DNA of 64,000 nucleotides from Tectiglobus diatomicola (lineage in GTDB: Bacteria; Pseudomonadota; Alphaproteobacteria; Rhizobiales; Hyphomicrobiaceae), in assembly GCA_039583345.1 (NCBI GenBank), contig JAZDSJ010000007.1:1-64000 (forward strand). Direction: 5' to 3'. Position 1 is the stretch's first letter. Every line of letters begins with the position of its first letter. Of this stretch, positions 8,950 to 18,615 are shown piece after piece. The position numbers and the translations under genes are program-made. A model generated the notes under the pieces. It made no database searches and was not told the DNA's origin. It saw nothing but the letters and a program-made list of their open reading frames with translations.

Positions 8950-9585
8950 TTATTTACCCTTCACCTCGGAGGACCGCTCTTCACCAGCAAAGGCTAAAGC
9001 CGTTTCAGAAGCAATTTCCGCGCTCAATTTCCCAACTAAGTTCTTGGATCGCCTCAAACTTTCTTGAATAAGTTCGTCTGTTAACACCAATCTTGCACTT
9101 TCGATTGACTCAATTGGAAAACCTAAGATTTGTCTACCGACCTGCTCGAGATTGACTTCAACCCGAACCTCATTTTCGTGAAACCCTTCAATCACACCAC
9201 TAAAACGACGGCGGCCATCATACAATTTATAAAGTTCAATCTTCGCTTCGTACCCTTTCCAATCTTCAAAATCTGATGGCCTAACGAGTGGCCTGTCTAT
9301 TCCAGGAGAAGATATTTCTAAACGGTAAGTAGTTGAAATGGGATCGCATGCATCTAACACCGGTGAAATCTGCGTTGATATATATTCGCAATCCTCTATT
9401 GATATCTTCTTATCTTGATGATCAAACATAACCTGCACTATTGGTGCGCACTCATTTCCCATAATTTGGACACGAACCAAACGAAATTCCATGCCCTCAA
9501 GTATCGGTTCAACAAGTTCAGCTACAGCTGAAGCAGGTCCGGTTTCACGAATAAATCTTTGGTGCCAAAATGCCGTGCCAGACAT
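8950..9585 (-). CDS. rimP: Ribosome maturation factor RimP
   Basis: A 211-residue protein needed for maturation of the 30S subunit. The N-terminal RimP domain holds SPGIDRPL, the family signature, near residue 95, and an SH3-like C-terminal domain follows. It is the first gene of the rimP-nusA-ylxR-infB operon. The upstream spacer (9601-9737) separates it from the structured trmB transcript end, so the operon promoter should lie there. The acidic/basic C-terminal tail (about 170-211) is a little longer than in enterobacterial RimP. Confidence 0.94.
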   Translation of the reverse strand: MSGTAFWHQRFIRETGPASAVAELVEPILEGMEFRLVRVQIMGNECAPIVQVMFDHQDKKISIEDCEYISTQISPVLDACDPISTTYRLEISSPGIDRPLVRPSDFEDWKGYEAKIELYKLYDGRRRFSGVIEGFHENEVRVEVNLEQVGRQILGFPIESIESARLVLTDELIQESLRRSKNLVGKLSAEIASETALAFAGEERSSEVKGK

Positions 9586-9737
9586 TACAATCCTTAGTTT
9601 TTCACTCTAATAATCAGGAATAAAATTTCTACATGATGATAAGCAACACAACTCTTTTGAAAATAAGATTCAAGAGTTCGTAAAGCTTCATTATTTTTAA
9701 TTAAGCTAAGCAAACAAATTGTTCTAAGATCTTTAAT

Positions 9738-9808
9738 AAAAAAAAGTGAGCCCTAACGGACTCAAGTATAGTATCGCAAACGCTTTTGTGAGTCTATATG
9801 TTAGGCTC
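9738..9808 (-). terminator. Long nested hairpin with T8 tract after trmB
   Basis: On the minus strand, GAGCC-TAAC (9808-9800) pairs with GTTA-GGGCTC (9757-9748, one bulged base). Inside it GACTCA (9794-9789) pairs with TGAGTC (9764-9759), leaving a loop of about 24 bases. Eight T residues follow (9745-9738). Position 20 bases past the trmB stop and the T tract argue for a Rho-independent terminator. The two-tier stem is larger than usual. Confidence 0.75.
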
Positions 9809-9827
9809 CTATTATTTAAATAATGTA

Positions 9828-10565
9828 TCACTTACTCCAATTAGCTCTTTGTAATGCCGGAGATTTTACAAAACTAAAATAGTAGCAATTGCGCCCTGCC
9901 TTTTTGGCTTTACGTTCGTAGCGTGTTTCAGGCCAATCAGAAGGTCTCATTCGCCAGTCATCAGACCTAATAGCAGTCCAAAATAAACATTTGACATCAC
10001 GAATTGCAATTAATATTGCGCGTGCATAATCATTTACATCTGTCGCAATCCGAAGCTCTGCGCCAGGACGCATGGCGCTAGAAATAAGCTTCAATGTTGC
10101 GATATTTAAAAGACGACGTTTATTATGTTTTTTCTTAGGCCAAGGATCAGGAAAAAGTACGAAAACACGAGATAAATACTGTTGCGGAAAAAATCGCAAC
10201 AACTGGCGTACATCGTCATTATATAACCTAATGTTCTTGTTGTTATGCCCCTCAATAAAATCCAATACTTTGATTGTGCCATCAATGAAGGGATCACATC
10301 CAATGATTTCAACTTGTGGGTTCTTTATAGCTTGCCAAATAAGATGTTCACCACCACCAAAACCTATTTCAAGCCACACCTGGGTATTTTCATCATCGAA
10401 TGCCGCTTTTATTTTAGATGAGTTTAGTCCCAAAGTATTCACTTGGCATCGTGGCAAGACATTCCTTACAAGCATTTGCTGACGATTTGTAGGCTTTCGA
10501 GCACGACGACGGCCGAATGTTTGAAGCTCTGGAGTTACATATAGGAGGTTCTTGTATGTTGTCAT
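9828..10565 (-). CDS. trmB: tRNA (guanine-N7-)-methyltransferase TrmB
   Basis: A 245-residue S-adenosylmethionine-dependent methyltransferase that makes m7G46 in tRNA. The SAM-binding motif is LEIGFGGGEHL (about 62-72), and the family motif FPDPWPKKKHNKRR lies in the middle. Length is typical. It sits downstream of metK, which makes its methyl donor, in the conserved order metK-trmB-rimP. Its own terminator-like structure follows. Confidence 0.95.
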   Translation of the reverse strand: MTTYKNLLYVTPELQTFGRRRARKPTNRQQMLVRNVLPRCQVNTLGLNSSKIKAAFDDENTQVWLEIGFGGGEHLIWQAIKNPQVEIIGCDPFIDGTIKVLDFIEGHNNKNIRLYNDDVRQLLRFFPQQYLSRVFVLFPDPWPKKKHNKRRLLNIATLKLISSAMRPGAELRIATDVNDYARAILIAIRDVKCLFWTAIRSDDWRMRPSDWPETRYERKAKKAGRNCYYFSFVKSPALQRANWSK

Positions 10566-10638
10566 ATATTGTTCGTTGTGGCAGTTATAAACCTGCGTGT
10601 TACAGAAATTGTAAAGCTTGTTTATTGTTGTATGGATA

Positions 10639-11850
10639 TTAAAAAATGGCAGCTTTTATCGCACTTGCTAAATCAGTGCGTTCCCAGCTAAAGCCGCCAT
10701 CGATATCAGGCCTGCGGCCAAAATGGCCATAAGAAGCTGTTCTTGCATAAATAGCTCTATTTAAACCAAGATGTTCTCGAATGCCACGTGGACTTAAATC
10801 CATAGCATCCATTAATATTTTTTCTAGCTTACCCTCATCTACGCAGCCAGTATCGTAAAGATTGACATTGATAGATAATGGCTTAGGTATTCCAATTGCG
10901 TATGAAAGTTGAATGCAACAACGTTCAGCAATACTTGCTGCAACAACGTTTTTTGCTAAGTAGCGTGCTGCGTAAGCTGCAGAACGATCAACCTTGGTTG
11001 GATCTTTTCCACTAAATGCACCTCCACCATGAGGTGATGCCCCACCATAAGTATCGACAATGATCTTACGGCCAGTTAAGCCACAATCACCATCTGGTCC
11101 TCCAATGATGAATTTTCCTGTTGGATTGATGTGCCATTTAGTATGTTCAGTAATCCAATCAGCAGGCAACGTTTCAAGAATAAATGGCTCCACAATTTGA
11201 CGGACATCGTAAGAAGTGAGCTTATCATCAAGATGCTGAGTTGAAAGAACTATGTTTGTTACTGCCGCAGGTTTACCATTTTCATACCGCACCGATAACT
11301 GACTTTTAGCATCAGGTCCAAACTTTTCTGCACCACGTTCGCCTGATTTGCGTGCAGATGCTAAAGCTTTGAGCACCTCTTGACTGTAATAAATAGGAGC
11401 AGGCATTAGATCTGGTGTTTCCGCACAAGCATAACCAAACATAATACCTTGATCACCGGCCCCTTCGTCCTTGTCGTCGCTTGCATCAACTCCCCGTGCG
11501 ATATCCGAAGATTGCTCATGTAGCAAGATTTCGATATCAACGTTTTTCCAGTGGAAACCTTCTTGTTCGTAACCAATATCTTTTATTGCAGAGCGCACTC
11601 GATCTTTTATCTTAGCGTGGGTAATTGTATCTGGACCACGAGTTTCACCCGCAATTACTATTCTGTTAGTAGTAGCCAATGTTTCGCAAGCTACTCTAAT
11701 CAAGCTGGGATCTAGCCCAGTCTTAAAACTTTCAGTGAAAAATAGATCAACGACCTCATCAGAAATACGGTCACAGACTTTGTCTGGATGACCTTCTGAA
11801 ACTGATTCGCTTGTGAAAAAAAAAGTACGGGCTGACACATTTGACCCCAT
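10639..11850 (-). CDS. metK: S-adenosylmethionine synthetase
   Basis: A 403-residue cytosolic enzyme making S-adenosylmethionine from methionine and ATP. Signatures are the N-terminal SEGHPDKVCDRISD, the hexapeptide GAGDQGIMFGYA and GGGAFSGKDPTKVDRSAAY, which carry the ATP, Mg and K sites. Length is normal and all visible catalytic segments are intact. No clear Shine-Dalgarno sequence precedes the ATG. I found no recognisable SAM riboswitch in the AT-rich leader, although I cannot fold it here. The helix-turn-helix gene that often lies between lnt and metK in alphaproteobacteria is absent. Confidence 0.97.
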   Translation of the reverse strand: MGSNVSARTFFFTSESVSEGHPDKVCDRISDEVVDLFFTESFKTGLDPSLIRVACETLATTNRIVIAGETRGPDTITHAKIKDRVRSAIKDIGYEQEGFHWKNVDIEILLHEQSSDIARGVDASDDKDEGAGDQGIMFGYACAETPDLMPAPIYYSQEVLKALASARKSGERGAEKFGPDAKSQLSVRYENGKPAAVTNIVLSTQHLDDKLTSYDVRQIVEPFILETLPADWITEHTKWHINPTGKFIIGGPDGDCGLTGRKIIVDTYGGASPHGGGAFSGKDPTKVDRSAAYAARYLAKNVVAASIAERCCIQLSYAIGIPKPLSINVNLYDTGCVDEGKLEKILMDAMDLSPRGIREHLGLNRAIYARTASYGHFGRRPDIDGGFSWERTDLASAIKAAIF

Positions 11851-12436
11851 GTTGTTAAAATATATGAGAAGTTTAAACGTTACAATCTTTCAGAAACTGG
11901 TCAAGTTATATGCTTATAAGTTAATAATAAAAGTAAAATTTTACTCATAAATTACTTTTAATAAGTGAAAACAGATGTCTTGATTCACAGAAATCGAATT
12001 AATAAAGCGCTAGCCCAAATTTAAAATAAAAAATTGCACTTAAAAACCGAAGTCTTTACTAAAGTTTTAGGTGATTTCAATGCTCTTGGATTTTTTGATT
12101 GTCTAAGTTGTTGCAATTTAATTACCTTGCATAATTAATTTTTTCTAAAACCAGGACTATAACAAGTTGTCCTCGAAAACGGAAGCACACTTTAAATGAA
12201 TATATTTATACTTTTTCTAAAAAAATCATGTAGTCTAGTGCTAAAATTGTAAATACAGCTCCAGAAGTAAGGCAAATGCATAATATCTAACCACGCATTT
12301 GTATGAGATAAATAGCTACTGAGCAATCGTGCTCTTTGAATTATATACGTCGGTATCGTCTTAGACATAATAAGCTCAATTCACATGTTATTACATTCTA
12401 AGTTTAATTAGAAAACCTTAGATAAAATGTACTCGA
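11851..12436. other. 586-base spacer between lnt and metK
   Basis: Very AT-rich, with no open frame of useful length on either strand. In many alphaproteobacteria a small XRE-type regulator gene sits here; I could not recognise remains of it. The metK promoter is presumably in the part nearest 11850. Confidence 0.55.
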
Positions 12437-14146
12437 TTATAAATTAGTTTTACGCTGTTTTCTTGCATCACTAAGACGCAAACATGCATATAGTAAAAAA
12501 AGAAGTGAAAACCAAAATACAGCGAAAGTTATGTCTCCAAAATAGCTATATATCGTTGGTTTTATCGGCTTAGGAAGGCTTGCATCCACGACACCAACGT
12601 CGTTTAAATTTAATTTAGAGATAATGCGCCCGTGACCATCAACAACCGCTGAAATACCGTTGTTTCCTGCTCGAATAAGGGGGACGCCCTGCTCTACTGC
12701 TCGCACAATTGATTGATGAAAATGTTGAAAAGGACCAGTTGAGAGACCGTACCAGGAATCATTAGTTAAATTGATCAAAACTGAAGGGCGTTTCGAGCCA
12801 AAATTTGTATAATCTGGAAAAATAATTTCATAGCAGATTAAAATTCGCGCGTCAGGAATACCCGGGATTCTGGGGGGCGGCTGATGACGCGAGCCAGAAG
12901 TGAAACCACCTTTTAACCTGGTTAGTTGTTCAAGGCCTATTGCTTCCAATAAATTCTGAAGTGGCAGATATTCACCGAATGGAACCAAATGCACCTTGTC
13001 ATAAGTAGCAATAAAATTACCGCCACCGTCGACTATCATCGCTGAGTTAAAAACTTTGTCATGATTACGCTTTACAGTATTTTCATAAATCACACGAATC
13101 GTTCCAGCAATTAGTGTGATTTCGTCCGGAAGTGTGGTGGCTATTGACATTAGAACCTCATTCGAACGAAGTGCTAAAAAAGCGAGTGCAGCCTCAGGCC
13201 AAATGATATGTGTAATACCTTTTCCTTCTTGGCTTGCTTGTTCAAGGCCAAAACTAGACAATTCGAGATGGCGCGTGAGAATTTCTGCACGTTTGGAGGG
13301 ATCAAATTTGTCACGCTGCTTTATGCTTGGCTGAACAATGCGAAGTCGCACGTCATTTGCTACGTTAACTGGAGTTTGTGTAAGACTGTATACTCCATAG
13401 ACGGCCATAATAATCAAAGGAATAATGGTTAATACCAATATTGGTCTGATAGATTTAGCTTTCTGTTTGCGTTGTATTGCCTCAAGGAAAACTGGCAACG
13501 GTGCACTGCAAACGCACACTGTAATTGCTGTCATGCCATAAATACCAAGCACACTTGCGGTTTGTAAAAAAATAAGTGGATGAGCTAATGCATAGCCCAA
13601 AGTATTCCAAGGGAAGCCAGTTAATACATTGCCGCGAAACCATTCAGTCGCAGAAAAAGTAAGAACAAGAACAAGAACTCTCGCTACGGCAGAACCTGAT
13701 ATACAAGCTAATAAGGCAATAGCTAGGCCATAAAAAATAGCTAAGCTAGCAGGCATAAGGGTTATTGCAATTGGAATTAGCCAGGCAAAAAGTTCTTTTT
13801 GAACCATAAATGCATTTCCGATCCAGTAAAGGCCGGCAAGATGAAATCCAAAACCAAACCACCATCCAATGGAGAAACCGCAACTTGCTTGCTTCCAAGA
13901 GAATGTGGGTTTAATAAAAAAATTTAAATCTGTTTCACCTTTATTAATAGCATAAGGACCTTTGCCACTGTCGGGGTTAGCCCAAAACACTAATATTGGC
14001 AATGTTAAGAACAGCACAGGCATGATGTGAAAAGGTGCAAGAGCTAATGTAGAGACCGCACCCACAAAAAATGAAAATATATTTCTTCGCCAACCAGTTA
14101 GTGTTAGCCAGTCTGCAAAAAGCAGAATAAACCTTTCTAACGTCAT
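12437..14146 (-). CDS. lnt: Apolipoprotein N-acyltransferase
   Basis: Inner-membrane enzyme adding the third acyl chain to lipoproteins. An N-terminal block of several transmembrane helices is followed by a periplasmic nitrilase domain with the catalytic triad visible: Glu in IIWPEAALAF, Lys in YDKVHLVPFGEYLP and Cys in ILICYEIIFP. A last transmembrane helix precedes the basic C-terminus. The frame extends to a TTG at 14200 that has AAAGGAAA upstream. I chose ATG 14146 because it places the conserved TGWRR region at the usual distance from the N-terminus, but the TTG cannot be excluded. It is downstream of corC in the conserved ybeY-corC-lnt order. Confidence 0.95.
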   Translation of the reverse strand: MTLERFILLFADWLTLTGWRRNIFSFFVGAVSTLALAPFHIMPVLFLTLPILVFWANPDSGKGPYAINKGETDLNFFIKPTFSWKQASCGFSIGWWFGFGFHLAGLYWIGNAFMVQKELFAWLIPIAITLMPASLAIFYGLAIALLACISGSAVARVLVLVLTFSATEWFRGNVLTGFPWNTLGYALAHPLIFLQTASVLGIYGMTAITVCVCSAPLPVFLEAIQRKQKAKSIRPILVLTIIPLIIMAVYGVYSLTQTPVNVANDVRLRIVQPSIKQRDKFDPSKRAEILTRHLELSSFGLEQASQEGKGITHIIWPEAALAFLALRSNEVLMSIATTLPDEITLIAGTIRVIYENTVKRNHDKVFNSAMIVDGGGNFIATYDKVHLVPFGEYLPLQNLLEAIGLEQLTRLKGGFTSGSRHQPPPRIPGIPDARILICYEIIFPDYTNFGSKRPSVLINLTNDSWYGLSTGPFQHFHQSIVRAVEQGVPLIRAGNNGISAVVDGHGRIISKLNLNDVGVVDASLPKPIKPTIYSYFGDITFAVFWFSLLFLLYACLRLSDARKQRKTNL

Positions 14147-14293
14147 GAGTTTGTTTAGTTTCGATTTAATGCTTCTGAAAATACCACTCAGAATAATCAA
14201 GAAGAAATGTTTCCTTTCGATGCGTTACGAATTATGCACAAAAATAACTGTGATAGAAATGTACTTCTGTATCTAATGATAATCTAAAACCAT

Positions 14294-15349
14294 CTAAATT
14301 CTATCTAAAACAACATCTGAGATGTGAATCTTCAATTTTTTTATTCGCCTTGGATCCGCATCAAGTACTTCAAATTCGAGGCCTATCGGATGGCGTACCA
14401 GTTCCCCTCGTGCGGGAACGCGACCAACAAGAGAGAAAACTAAACCACCAAGCGTGTCAACGTCATCATCGTCTGGCATTAACTTTAGGTTAAGGTGCCT
14501 TTCTAAATCTGCTACTTTGGTGCGAGCTAACGCAATTATGCCGTTTATATTATCGCCTATAATTTTAGGATTTTCAAACTCATCGTGTTCGTCTTCAATT
14601 TCACCAACGATTTCTTCAACAAGATCCTCAATACTGACAAGGCCATCTGTTCCACCATACTCGTCAACGACAAGAGCCATATGAATTCGAGTTGACTGCA
14701 TTCGCAATAGCAGATTCATGGCTGGCATAGAAGGAGGAACGTATAGAATACGACGTTTGACCTTAGAAACAGCCAGTGGTTTAGCAAGTGCTGTATCGTT
14801 GATATGCAGATTTATATCGAATGAATCATTGATGACATCTACTGAGTCAAGATTTTTTTTCAGATCACATTTATCACTAAATTCAACTAGCCATCTTACT
14901 AAATCTTTAACATGAACCATACCTATCGGATCATCTAATGTATCACGATAAAGTGGCAGTCTTGAAACGCCGGCTTTTACAAAAAGTTGCAATGCTTGGC
15001 CAACTGTCTCATTTTCTTCAATAGCTACAATATCAGCCCTTGGTACCATAACATCGTCAATACGTAATGCACCATAACGCAGCAACCTTAATAGTATAGC
15101 ACGCTCTTGTTTAGAAAACGAGTCAGGTGCAGAATCATCTATTTTGAGTGCTGCCTCAAGTGTGTCACGTAGAGACTGCCCGTTTATCAATCCCAATCTA
15201 TTTCGTAGAGCTGAAAACCAACTACTTGTTACGTTAGTTGCGACTTTATCAGTATTGTCTGTTCGATCTATATTTTTGTCTCCATCGATTATAGTAATTT
15301 TTGGAGACTGCTTCTCACTCTCGGTTGCCATCGCACATGCTCGTGTCAT
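14294..15349 (-). CDS. corC: CorC/HlyC-family CBS-domain protein
   Basis: A 351-residue soluble protein. It has two CBS domains (about 100-225), with VMVPRADIVAIEE and LVVDEYGGTDGLVSIEDLVEEIVGEIEDEHD as hallmarks, then a C-terminal CorC/HlyC transporter-associated domain (about 260-345). No membrane-spanning DUF21 domain is present. Family members are linked to magnesium/cobalt efflux, but the biochemical role is not settled. It is encoded between ybeY and lnt as in most proteobacteria. An internal ATG six codons in (MATESEK) could be the true start. Confidence 0.9.
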   Translation of the reverse strand: MTRACAMATESEKQSPKITIIDGDKNIDRTDNTDKVATNVTSSWFSALRNRLGLINGQSLRDTLEAALKIDDSAPDSFSKQERAILLRLLRYGALRIDDVMVPRADIVAIEENETVGQALQLFVKAGVSRLPLYRDTLDDPIGMVHVKDLVRWLVEFSDKCDLKKNLDSVDVINDSFDINLHINDTALAKPLAVSKVKRRILYVPPSMPAMNLLLRMQSTRIHMALVVDEYGGTDGLVSIEDLVEEIVGEIEDEHDEFENPKIIGDNINGIIALARTKVADLERHLNLKLMPDDDDVDTLGGLVFSLVGRVPARGELVRHPIGLEFEVLDADPRRIKKLKIHISDVVLDRI

Positions 15350-15401
15350 AATGAACAGTCTGTCTGTTTAAATGACTAGCGGCCTCCTTTAGTTATGATA
15401 A

Positions 15402-15953
15402 TCATTCTTGTGTATAAAAATAATTGATAATACCGAGATTATCCAAGATGTCGATCTCTAGCTGCTCCATTGTTTCAGCGTCCTTGTCATCTTCATGATC
15501 ATAGCCTAGCAAATGAAGCACCCCGTGGACCAAGAGATGCGTAAAGTGGTGGCGTGGGTTAAGATTAAGGTCAATAGCCTCACGTTTAACAGTTTCGCAA
15601 GCTAAAATAACATCTCCGATATGGTATATACCACCAACATCTGCCCTTTTAGTTGGTTGAGGAAATGATAACACATTTGTTTTTTTATTTATCTTTCTGA
15701 ACTTCCAATTAAGTTCCTGTACAAATTGGTCATTACTCAAAATGACAGCAATCTCGTATCTAGCTGCAGCGCAGTTCAGAGAAGCTTTTTCAAGTGCACT
15801 TGCGCTATCATACGTAAGTTGCTCTATCGGCTCGAGTTGAGACCAATCTCCTGCCTGAAAGATGCATTCCAAGTTAAATTGTTTTTGGAAAGAGGGAGCT
15901 GTTGTTGAACTAATCACATTTGGCATCCCACATTCGCTTGATTCAATTTTCAT
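15402..15953 (-). CDS. ybeY: Endoribonuclease YbeY (16S rRNA maturation)
   Basis: A 183-residue zinc-dependent endoribonuclease used in 16S rRNA 3'-end maturation and 70S quality control. The zinc-binding motif H-x3-H-x5-H is seen in HGVLHLLGYDHEDD (about residues 140-153). Its start overlaps the phoH stop by four bases (ATGA), so it is translationally coupled. The first 30 residues are not conserved in type, and a later start cannot be ruled out. Confidence 0.93.
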   Translation of the reverse strand: MKIESSECGMPNVISSTTAPSFQKQFNLECIFQAGDWSQLEPIEQLTYDSASALEKASLNCAAARYEIAVILSNDQFVQELNWKFRKINKKTNVLSFPQPTKRADVGGIYHIGDVILACETVKREAIDLNLNPRHHFTHLLVHGVLHLLGYDHEDDKDAETMEQLEIDILDNLGIINYFYTQE

Positions 15954-17002
15954 ATCATTTTAATTGAGTTTAAATTGTTTTTATAATCATACGCCTGAAC
16001 AATAAGCGCCACAAGATCGCGCCTCACAACGTCAGTTTCCTTAAAATGAATTGCTCCGATGCCCTTGATTTTTTCCAGTAGTCTAACACTATCTAATAAG
16101 CCGGATTTTTGCCCTGCTGGTAAATCTATTTGTGAGGGGTCACCAGTAATTACCATTTTCGATTCTTCTCCCAATCGCGTGAGAAACATTTTCATTTGTA
16201 TTTCTGTTGCGTTTTGAGCTTCATCTAATATTACAAATGCACTTGTTAACGTTCTTCCTCGCATAAAAGCAAGTGGTGCGATTTCTATGATACCTGTCTC
16301 AAGATCTCGTTTTACTTTCTCCGGTGGTAAGACGTCGTAGAGCGCATCATAAAGTGGGCGCAAATAAGGGTCGATTTTATCGCGCATGTCACCAGGTAAA
16401 AAACCCAAACGTTCTCCGGCTTCAACTGCTGGACGCGAAAGAATAATGCGAGACACAAGCCCGCGCTCAAGATAATGTGCTGCAGAAGCAACTGCGAGAT
16501 AAGTTTTGCCCGTACCAGCTGGGCCAATGCCAAAAACTAAATCGTGACTTTGAACTAAATCTATGTACGCTGATTGGGCCGGTGTTCTAGCCTTTACAAT
16601 TCGACGTCTTGTTGATATCTCATTTTGATTAACCGTGCTATTACATTTAGCTTTTTTATGTCTTATAAGACTATAAAAATCGTCTGGGTTGATTTCAACG
16701 TTTTTAGAAGCTCGCTCGTAAAGTGCCTGAAGAATGTCACGAGCCATCTCACAAGCTAAATTATTACCTTTGAGTATGACAGTGTTGCCATAAGCATGTG
16801 CATTTATATCTAAGTATTTTTCCAAAAGAGCTAAATGCGAATCATATTCACCAAGGAGTCTTGTAACAAAACGATTATCCTCAAAAGTTACAACTATCCG
16901 ATCATGATGTTGCTTGCGAATCATATTATACCCAAAGTTCGGACTGTTAGTGTCGTCTGAATATTTGCCATACTCTCTGCCTTTAATATCGAGTGGTAAC
17001 AC
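15950..17002 (-). CDS. phoH: PhoH-family ATPase
   Basis: A 350-residue cytosolic nucleotide-binding protein of the PhoH/PhoL group. An N-terminal KH-like domain precedes the P-loop GPAGTGKT (160-167), and the Walker B-like stretch FVILDEAQNAT follows. It is thought to act with YbeY in RNA metabolism, which matches the four-base overlap with ybeY. The frame opens at GTG 17002. ATG 16924, preceded by GGGTAT, would remove 26 residues and is a reasonable alternative. No phosphate-regulon context is present. Confidence 0.93.
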   Translation of the reverse strand: MLPLDIKGREYGKYSDDTNSPNFGYNMIRKQHHDRIVVTFEDNRFVTRLLGEYDSHLALLEKYLDINAHAYGNTVILKGNNLACEMARDILQALYERASKNVEINPDDFYSLIRHKKAKCNSTVNQNEISTRRRIVKARTPAQSAYIDLVQSHDLVFGIGPAGTGKTYLAVASAAHYLERGLVSRIILSRPAVEAGERLGFLPGDMRDKIDPYLRPLYDALYDVLPPEKVKRDLETGIIEIAPLAFMRGRTLTSAFVILDEAQNATEIQMKMFLTRLGEESKMVITGDPSQIDLPAGQKSGLLDSVRLLEKIKGIGAIHFKETDVVRRDLVALIVQAYDYKNNLNSIKMI

Positions 17003-17134
17003 CTCTGGTTATGATTTTAATACATTCAAAAAAGCTCTGAGATTAATTAAGCCAATTGGATTGTGTCACCATCTCGCAAGCTTGTATTAGACATTACCCT
17101 TTACAAAGACCCTTATAAATTTTGTAATTCAACG

Positions 17135-18475
17135 TTATTCATCCTGCAAGACAGCAAACAAAGATCCACTTGTCGCTGATATTATTTTTACTTGCACAAT
17201 ACATCCAAGCATTCTGTCTGGCGCAACTGCGTATACCTGTTGTAAGTATGGTGAACGGCCAATCAATTGGTTAGAATCTCGTCCCTTGCGCTCAAATAAA
17301 ACTGATAATGTCTTTCCAATACAGCGCTTATTAAATAATTCTTGTTGCTCTTTCAGTATCGACTGTAAAGCGTGAAGACGACTAGTTTTTTCTGTCTCAT
17401 TGATATGATCACTAATTTCAGAAGCCGGGGTACCAGGGCGCGGGCTGTATTTAAAAGAAAAAGCTTGTGCAAACCCTACTTTTTCAACAACGCTCAATGT
17501 CTCATCAAATTCTGCAGCTGTTTCACCAGGAAAACCGACAATGATATCAGTAGATATAGCAATCTCAGGGTTTGCGAAGCGTATACGGTCGATAATTTGT
17601 AAATATTCTTTAGATGTGTGTCCTCTGTTCATTGCTTTTAATATTCGATTAGAGCCTGCCTGGAAAGGCAAATGAATATATGGCATTAATTTTTTATTGT
17701 AACTATGACTTTGAATTAGATCATCACTCATATCGCGAGGATGGCTCGTAGTATAACGTAGCCTCTTAACACCATCGATTTTGCTGAGTGTATCAATTAG
17801 TTGTGCTAAAGACCAGGTGTTTCCATATGGCCCTTTGCCATTATAGGCATTCACATTTTGCCCGAGGAGTATGATCTCGCATGATCCGAGCTTAATTAAA
17901 GACTTAGCCTCATTTACTAACTGCTCGACTGGGCGAGAATATTCCATACCTCTTGTGTAAGGCACAACGCAAAATGTGCAAAATTTATCACATCCTTCTT
18001 GAACAGTTAGAAACGCGCTTGCTTTGTGCGCTAAATTACGTTTAGGAAGTGCATCAAATTTCTCTTCATAAGTCAAGTCGATTTGGACTGATCTTCGTCC
18101 ATGAAGTTCACTTCTTGCGACCAAAGATGGAAGCATATGATAGCTTTTTGGTCCAACAATAACATCAACACACGGAGCGCGACTAACAATCTCATTGCCT
18201 TCAGCTTGAGCAACACACCCAGCTATGGCTATTGTTTTCTTTTTACTTCTGTTACTATCTAGGTCGCACATTTTTCGAATGCGTCCGAGTTCAGAATAAA
18301 CTTTTTCTACCGCTTTCTCGCGAATATTACAGGTGTTCAACACGATTAAATCAGCATTAGTAATTTGTGAAGTTTCTTCGAAACCTGAAGGTACAAGTGC
18401 TTCGAGTATACGTTCGCTATCGTAGACATTCATTTGGCAACCAAATGTCTTGATAAAGACTTTTTTTGCCGGCAA
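17135..18475 (-). CDS. miaB: tRNA-2-methylthio-N6-dimethylallyladenosine synthase MiaB
   Basis: A 446-residue radical-SAM methylthiotransferase that modifies A37 of tRNAs reading codons starting with U. The N-terminal UPF0004 domain carries the second 4Fe-4S cluster ligands Cys13, Cys49 and Cys87. The radical-SAM motif C-x3-C-x2-C is Cys162, Cys166 and Cys169. A C-terminal TRAM domain ends the protein. All six cysteines are present, so it should be active. It heads the miaB-phoH-ybeY-corC-lnt series. Confidence 0.97.
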   Translation of the reverse strand: MPAKKVFIKTFGCQMNVYDSERILEALVPSGFEETSQITNADLIVLNTCNIREKAVEKVYSELGRIRKMCDLDSNRSKKKTIAIAGCVAQAEGNEIVSRAPCVDVIVGPKSYHMLPSLVARSELHGRRSVQIDLTYEEKFDALPKRNLAHKASAFLTVQEGCDKFCTFCVVPYTRGMEYSRPVEQLVNEAKSLIKLGSCEIILLGQNVNAYNGKGPYGNTWSLAQLIDTLSKIDGVKRLRYTTSHPRDMSDDLIQSHSYNKKLMPYIHLPFQAGSNRILKAMNRGHTSKEYLQIIDRIRFANPEIAISTDIIVGFPGETAAEFDETLSVVEKVGFAQAFSFKYSPRPGTPASEISDHINETEKTSRLHALQSILKEQQELFNKRCIGKTLSVLFERKGRDSNQLIGRSPYLQQVYAVAPDRMLGCIVQVKIISATSGSLFAVLQDE

Positions 18476-18615
18476 GCGGAGTTCCTTTCATGATTAACTT
18501 TTATTTCAAAATATTTTATTATATCCTCCGCGAGGTATAGGCGGACATTTCTGTAATAATATTGTACTTTACAATATATGGTCAACATGCTTCATTTTGC
18601 GAGAATTATATTAAA

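Noticed and set aside
11851..12000. SAM riboswitch upstream of metK
   Set aside because: No recognisable conserved core; sequence is simple AT-rich leader.
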